This document shows positions 60,829 through 64,000 of a DNA stretch of 64,000 nt, one piece after another (positions within the stretch are counted from its first letter, which is position 1; each line of letters opens with the position of its first letter). The stretch spans positions 1-64,000 of the forward strand of contig JAPLWA010000006.1 of assembly GCA_026396835.1 (NCBI GenBank), written 5' to 3'. The DNA is from Candidatus Falkowbacteria bacterium. GTDB taxonomy: Bacteria > Patescibacteriota > Patescibacteriia > Patescibacteriales > Patescibacteriaceae. The notes beneath the pieces were generated by a model that was not told the origin of the DNA, ran no database searches, and saw only the letters and a list, made by a program, of their open reading frames with translations. Both the position numbers and the translations under genes were made by a program.

Positions 60829-61896
60829 ATGCCCTTATCTATTGGAATTGTCGGTTTACCTAATGTTGGCAAATCAACTTTATTTACTGCTCTAACTAAA
60901 AAGCAAGCCGAAGCGGCTAACTATCCTTTTTGTACCATCGAACCAAACGTTGGCTTGGTTAAAGTACCTGATAGCCGCCTCGACGCACTGGCTTTGATAT
61001 CACAACCTGAAAAAATAATTCCAACCGTAATTGAATTCGTTGATATTGCCGGACTGGTTAAAGGCGCTTCTCAGGGCGAAGGTTTAGGTAATCAATTTTT
61101 ATCACACATTAGAGAGTGTGATGCAATCTGCGAAGTCGTTAGACAATTTGAAGACACAAATATTATTCACGTCAGTAATAAAATTGATCCTGACTCTGAT
61201 CGTGAAACAATTCACCTTGAATTAGCTTTGGCTGATTTAGCGAGCGTTGATAAAAGATTAAAAAAAGCTATCGGCGATACTAAGGCAGGCGCGACTAAAG
61301 AGGCTTTGCGAATTAAAGATGTTTTACAAAAAATAAAAGACGAACTTGAGAAAGGCGGCGCCGTTCGCAATTTGGAATTTCATGAAGATGATAAGCCCTT
61401 TGTAAAAAGCTTATGTCTAATCACTGCCAAGCCTTTAATGTACGTCTTAAATGTTAATGATAAAGATAATGAAGCGCGACATGGTTGGGATGACGGATCA
61501 GTAATTGCGATTGATGCTAAATTAGAAGCTGAAATTACATCTTTACCAGAAGAAGAGCAAGCTTCTTACATTCAAGAATTAGGTTTGAAAGAAAGTGGTC
61601 TAGATCGTTTAATTAGAGCTGGCTATAAATTGCTTGGCCTAATTACTTTCTTTACAACCGGAAAAGACGAGACTCGCGCTTGGACTGTTCGCGATGGTGC
61701 TTTAGCGCCCGAGGCGGCAGGAGTGATTCACACTGATTTTATTAAAGGGTTCATTAGAGCCGAAGTTATAAACTGGGAAAAATTTGTTGAAGTTGGATCT
61801 GAAGCTGAAGCTCGCTCTAAAGGATTGATGCGTACTGAAGGTAAAGACTATAAGATGCAAGATGGCGATGTCTGTAATTTCCTGGTTAATCGTTAA
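60829..61896 (+). CDS. ychF: Redox-responsive ATPase/GTPase YchF
   Basis: 355 residues. G1 GLPNVGKSTL, G3-like DIAGLVKGAS and QGEGLGNQFL, NKIDPDSD-like motif (with an N-V-S-N-K replacement pattern) and the C-terminal TGS domain (FFTTGKDETRAWTVRDGALAPEAAGVIH...GKDYKMQDGDVCNFLVNR). Universal Obg-related P-loop protein that prefers ATP and is associated with ribosomes and oxidative stress. Standard length. Single gene. Confidence 0.95.
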   Translation: MPLSIGIVGLPNVGKSTLFTALTKKQAEAANYPFCTIEPNVGLVKVPDSRLDALALISQPEKIIPTVIEFVDIAGLVKGASQGEGLGNQFLSHIRECDAICEVVRQFEDTNIIHVSNKIDPDSDRETIHLELALADLASVDKRLKKAIGDTKAGATKEALRIKDVLQKIKDELEKGGAVRNLEFHEDDKPFVKSLCLITAKPLMYVLNVNDKDNEARHGWDDGSVIAIDAKLEAEITSLPEEEQASYIQELGLKESGLDRLIRAGYKLLGLITFFTTGKDETRAWTVRDGALAPEAAGVIHTDFIKGFIRAEVINWEKFVEVGSEAEARSKGLMRTEGKDYKMQDGDVCNFLVNR

Positions 61897-61899
61897 AAT

Positions 61900-62389
61900 T
61901 TGACAGAAATTTAATTTAATATTAAGCTACAAAACAAATAGTTCATTGTTCTCCCTAATAGTGATTAAGAGTCGTCTAGCTAAGGCAAATCCATACCTAT
62001 ACAAATCATTTGTGTAGTTGCCATTAGCTAGATACTCTTGTAAAAGTTGGTGGTAAAAAAATTACCTCTAATGCAATAAGCCCTCGAACTGATACCCTGA
62101 GCTAAGGCTCAGAATATGCACTTTGAGGCAAAAAAAAAGTTAGCGTTGATAAGCGCAGGCTCTTGGTGACTAACCAACACTTTGAATTAATCAAAAGCAC
62201 TTGTCTCGCTAACTTTTAAAAATCGTTCATTTGTTACTTTCAAGAATACTGTGTTCACAGGAACGGATTAAATCTAATAACTAGACTACCGTTGGGGATA
62301 GTCGAAGTTAATAGGTTTAACCTATGAATACAAAAAAGACCTGCGAGCTGCGTTGTAATATGACAAAGCTCAAGGGTCTTTTTTATTTT
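61900..62389 (+). ncRNA. Candidate 455-base structured noncoding RNA
   Basis: Promoter: TTGACA (61900-61905), 17-base spacer, TAAGCT (61923-61928). No ORF follows. From about 61935 to 62389 a series of strong hairpins: 61967-62039 (AAGAGT, TCTAGCTAA, GGCAA and their complements, with CTATACAAA / TTTGTGTAG at the tip), CTGAGC / GCTCAG (62096-62112), AAAAGTTAGCG / CGCTAACTTTT (62134-62215), CGTTC / GAACG (62223-62266), GACTA / TAGTC, ATAGGTTTAACCTAT. It ends in AAAAAGACC / GGTCTTTTTT. I do not recognise a tmRNA, RNase P or SRP signature. Confidence 0.6.
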
Positions 62390-62477
62390 TCTAAAATTGA
62401 CAAAAAATAATTTAAGAATAAATTACCAGTCTATAGTACTTTACAATTAACCCGAGAAAATAAGGAAGGAATATAAA

Positions 62478-62768
62478 ATGCCTAAAAATTTTAAGTTAGT
62501 CGGCGGAACCAAATGTCCTGATTGCAAAGGATCAGGCACAGTGTGGAAAGACCCCCAAAAAGGCTACGTTGAAGATTGGGACATGCCAAAAGAAATCCCT
62601 ACCAAAGTAGATTGTGATACGTGCAATGGCCATGGCAGAATCAATACACTTAATGGTTGTTCCGAATGTAATGCAACAGGAAGAAAAAATGGTTGGATCT
62701 GCAATCATTGCAAAGGTAGCAGCATAAGTCCATTCTTGTTCAACAACAAAAAATATGAGGTTCGCTAA
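62478..62768 (+). CDS. DnaJ-type zinc-finger protein
   Basis: 96 residues with four CxxC pairs in CxxCxGxG-like style: CPDCKGSG, CDTCNGHG, CSECNATG, CNHCKGSS. This is the cysteine-rich (zinc-binding) domain of DnaJ without a J domain. Ribosome site AAGGAAGGAA. Such stand-alone modules occur as thiol-active chaperone-like proteins. Partner unknown. Confidence 0.85.
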   Translation: MPKNFKLVGGTKCPDCKGSGTVWKDPQKGYVEDWDMPKEIPTKVDCDTCNGHGRINTLNGCSECNATGRKNGWICNHCKGSSISPFLFNNKKYEVR

Positions 62769-62902
62769 ATAAACAGTTTAAAAGAAGATTCGAAAAAGCT
62801 TGTAACCATAAGACCGGGCTCATGAATCTACTACCTTCCAGCTACAACCAATTATAATCTCTTATGGAAAAAATCGAAAACAAAAAATCTCTAAACACAC
62901 AG

Positions 62903-62932
62903 AAAAAAGCCCGCAAGAATGGGGCTTTTTTA
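62903..62932 (+). terminator. Hairpin with T run
   Basis: AAAAAAGCCC / GGGGCTTTTTT stem at 62903-62932, after a stretch (62769-62902) with no gene that I can support beyond a 24-codon ORF running into the stem. Confidence 0.8.
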
Positions 62933-62966
62933 TTTTTCTAAAATAATAGTCATACTAACTAACATA

Positions 62967-63022
62967 ACCCTACCCCCAACCCCTCCCCGCCCGCCGATTC
63001 GGCGGACAGGGAGGGGTGACTT
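62967..63022. repeat. Repeat family A, third copy
   Basis: AACCCTACCCCCAACCCCTC followed by a hairpin (CCCTCCC...CCGCCG / CGGCGG...GGGAGGGG) and GTGACTTAT. Same C-rich/G-rich arms and length as the DUF559 repeats, no gene inside. Confidence 0.65.
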
Positions 63023-63126
63023 ATATTCACGTAAACACGGAGATATTTTTTAAGACTAATAAGTATAGTACTGTAACAGTGTGGCGATTCTTAGAATATT
63101 TAATTTAAAATATAAATTAAATATTT

Positions 63127-63180
63127 ATCCATAGTCTCCCTTCCCTGCGCTATGCGCGGGGAAGGGCTGGGGATAGGGCT
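63127..63180. repeat. Repeat family A, fourth copy, overlapping the methyltransferase end
   Basis: ATCCATAGTCTCCCTTCC, hairpin (CCCTTCCC-TGCGC / GCGCG-GGGAAGGG), then CTGGGGATAGGG. Its ATCCATAGT start equals that of the copy at 21275. The stop codon and last eight codons of 63150-64000 are made by this repeat. Confidence 0.7.
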
Positions 63181-64000
63181 TTTTCCAAAACAATTATTTC
63201 TCTAAAAATAGTTTGGTTATCGCGGCCGTAAATAAATGACTGGCGCGGCGTTAAACCTTCTTTAACTTGTAAATCTTCAGGTAGATAATTTATCACCTTA
63301 AAACTAGCTAAATCTAGCGGCAAATAATTTAAGTCGTGACCCTGTCTAAAAATTGGTAAAGCCAAAACAATTCTTTTGCCTGGTTTTATGACTTTATAAA
63401 AATCTTTAAGACAAGCATTGTATAAAGTAGTTAATTCTTTAACTACGTTTTTTAAATCTAGCTTACCGCGTTGTGGTCCAAGATAAACTTCGGCCACTAT
63501 CGCATCAATGCTATTGGCTTTATATAAAACTGAAATTTCTTTAGCATCTGCTTTCTCTAATTTAGGAAAATTTTTCAAAGCATAGCGCTTCGCAATCCAA
63601 GCGATATTTATTTCTGAGTCAGTTATAGCTTTAGCTGAAATATCTGAGCCTAAAATATTACTATAACCCATTAGCATTGCTTCGGTTAAAATTGTGCCTG
63701 AGCCACAAAATGGATCAACTACTAAATCAGTTTTTTTAACGGCCGCTAAGTTCAACATAATTTGTGCTAGCTTTGGTGGCAACATACCGGAATGATCATC
63801 GCGTGCTGGACGACCATAATCTCTTTGTGACAAATCCTTAAATGGTTGCACGGCTAAGGTTACGCCAACTAAAGTTTTTTTATTAGCTGTTAAAAAAACT
63901 AATTCGCGGCCCGAGTTTGATAATAATTTATTTTGTTCGACTACTACGCTTGATAAAGTTGTTTCGCGACTAGTTACCCAACGACAAGAAACACCTTGAT
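63150..64000 (-). CDS. THUMP/Trm11-like RNA methyltransferase (5' end cut off)
   Basis: The frame is open to the window edge; the first visible in-frame codons read QGVSCRWVTSRET. The family region is QRDYGRPARDDHSGMLPPKLAQIMLNLAAV, then VVDPFCGSGTILTEAMLMGY (motif I) and IVAEVYLGPQRG. DPFCGSGT identifies the Trm11/TrmG10-like N2-guanosine tRNA methyltransferase family, here without the visible THUMP part. It methylates tRNA at G10 or a similar position. The last residues LSPALPRA come from a repeat. Confidence 0.88.
   Translation of the reverse strand, partial: QGVSCRWVTSRETTLSSVVVEQNKLLSNSGRELVFLTANKKTLVGVTLAVQPFKDLSQRDYGRPARDDHSGMLPPKLAQIMLNLAAVKKTDLVVDPFCGSGTILTEAMLMGYSNILGSDISAKAITDSEINIAWIAKRYALKNFPKLEKADAKEISVLYKANSIDAIVAEVYLGPQRGKLDLKNVVKELTTLYNACLKDFYKVIKPGKRIVLALPIFRQGHDLNYLPLDLASFKVINYLPEDLQVKEGLTPRQSFIYGRDNQTIFREIIVLEKALSPALPRA

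Noticed and set aside
61935-62389. Identification of the structured region as tmRNA, RNase P RNA or SRP RNA
   Set aside because: No tRNA-like ends or ALAA-type tag frame, no GAAAGTCC or ACAGAAA-type RNase P core, and no GGAAGCA-type SRP loop were seen on either strand.
62863-62940. 24-codon ORF (MEKIENKKSL) running into the hairpin at 62903
   Set aside because: It has no ribosome site and ends inside the terminator stem, so translation is unlikely.

Overview
The window looks like a chromosomal segment of a Candidate Phyla Radiation (Patescibacteria, Parcubacteria-like) bacterium. The reasons are low GC, standard-code genes with many short intergenic gaps, many small membrane proteins of unknown function, long secreted surface proteins, an oversized 23S rRNA gene with insertions and no 16S beside it, and housekeeping genes typical of that group (EndoQ-type nuclease, FtsK, YchF, SIS-type sugar-phosphate isomerase, 23S-5S unit). 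The assignment is inferred from content; no phylogeny was run.

Layout. 0-11.8 kb: a cut-off secreted deacetylase-like surface protein, holA, an endonuclease Q gene, four tiny membrane proteins, a TrmB-type regulator with a Nudix hydrolase, a PGI/PMI sugar isomerase and a 957-residue lamin-tail/PKD surface protein. 11.9-16.0 kb: 5S and 23S rRNA on the minus strand under their own near-consensus promoter. The 23S carries a roughly 476-nt insertion at helix 25. 16-28 kb: ftsK, an acyl-carrier-like protein, membrane proteins, a DUF559 nuclease gene bracketed by inverted repeats, a NodB deacetylase, a CDF metal transporter, a glycosyltransferase, and a lexA-polY SOS operon with an operator built into its promoter. 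28-32 kb: a second TrmB regulator divergent from a radical-SAM/kinase/unknown operon. 32-37.7 kb: a HAD phosphatase, SemiSWEET, then an operon with a TspO-like protein, phytoene-desaturase-like oxidoreductase and an AarF/UbiB kinase. 37.7-42.7 kb: an ArsR-controlled operon (DUF2892 proteins, thioredoxin, arsenite methyltransferase), an ECF sigma cassette and a VIT-type metal transporter. 42.7-47 kb: two P-loop kinases and a GrpB protein divergent from a striking fusion of a TrmB regulator to a threonine-synthase-like PLP enzyme, followed by a methyltransferase. 47-49.2 kb: secreted and lipoprotein genes.

49.3-59.8 kb is an accessory island: a HEPN-like protein, a TIR-like protein, a candidate structured small RNA, a DUF3800 protein, tRNA-Arg, then a mobile module (initiator-like gene, gene II/X-type replication protein, excisionase-like HTH, CCGG-type cytosine methyltransferase with HpaII-like endonuclease, and a large serine recombinase running into tRNA-Asp). 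A broken copy of tRNA-Asp and a REP pair lie just outside. 59.9-64 kb: SdpI-like protein, ychF, a 455-nt gene-free but highly structured transcript candidate with promoter and terminator, a DnaJ-type zinc-finger protein, repeats of the family that brackets the DUF559 gene, and a cut-off THUMP/Trm11-like RNA methyltransferase.

Regulatory logic seen directly: three TrmB-type regulators sit beside their likely targets. Two of them share a TGTCGA/TCGACA inverted-repeat operator, and the third is fused to a PLP enzyme and has its own repeated operator. The best candidates for undescribed biology are the TrmB-PLP fusion, the TrmB/radical-SAM operon, the 455-nt RNA and the TIR/HEPN island.
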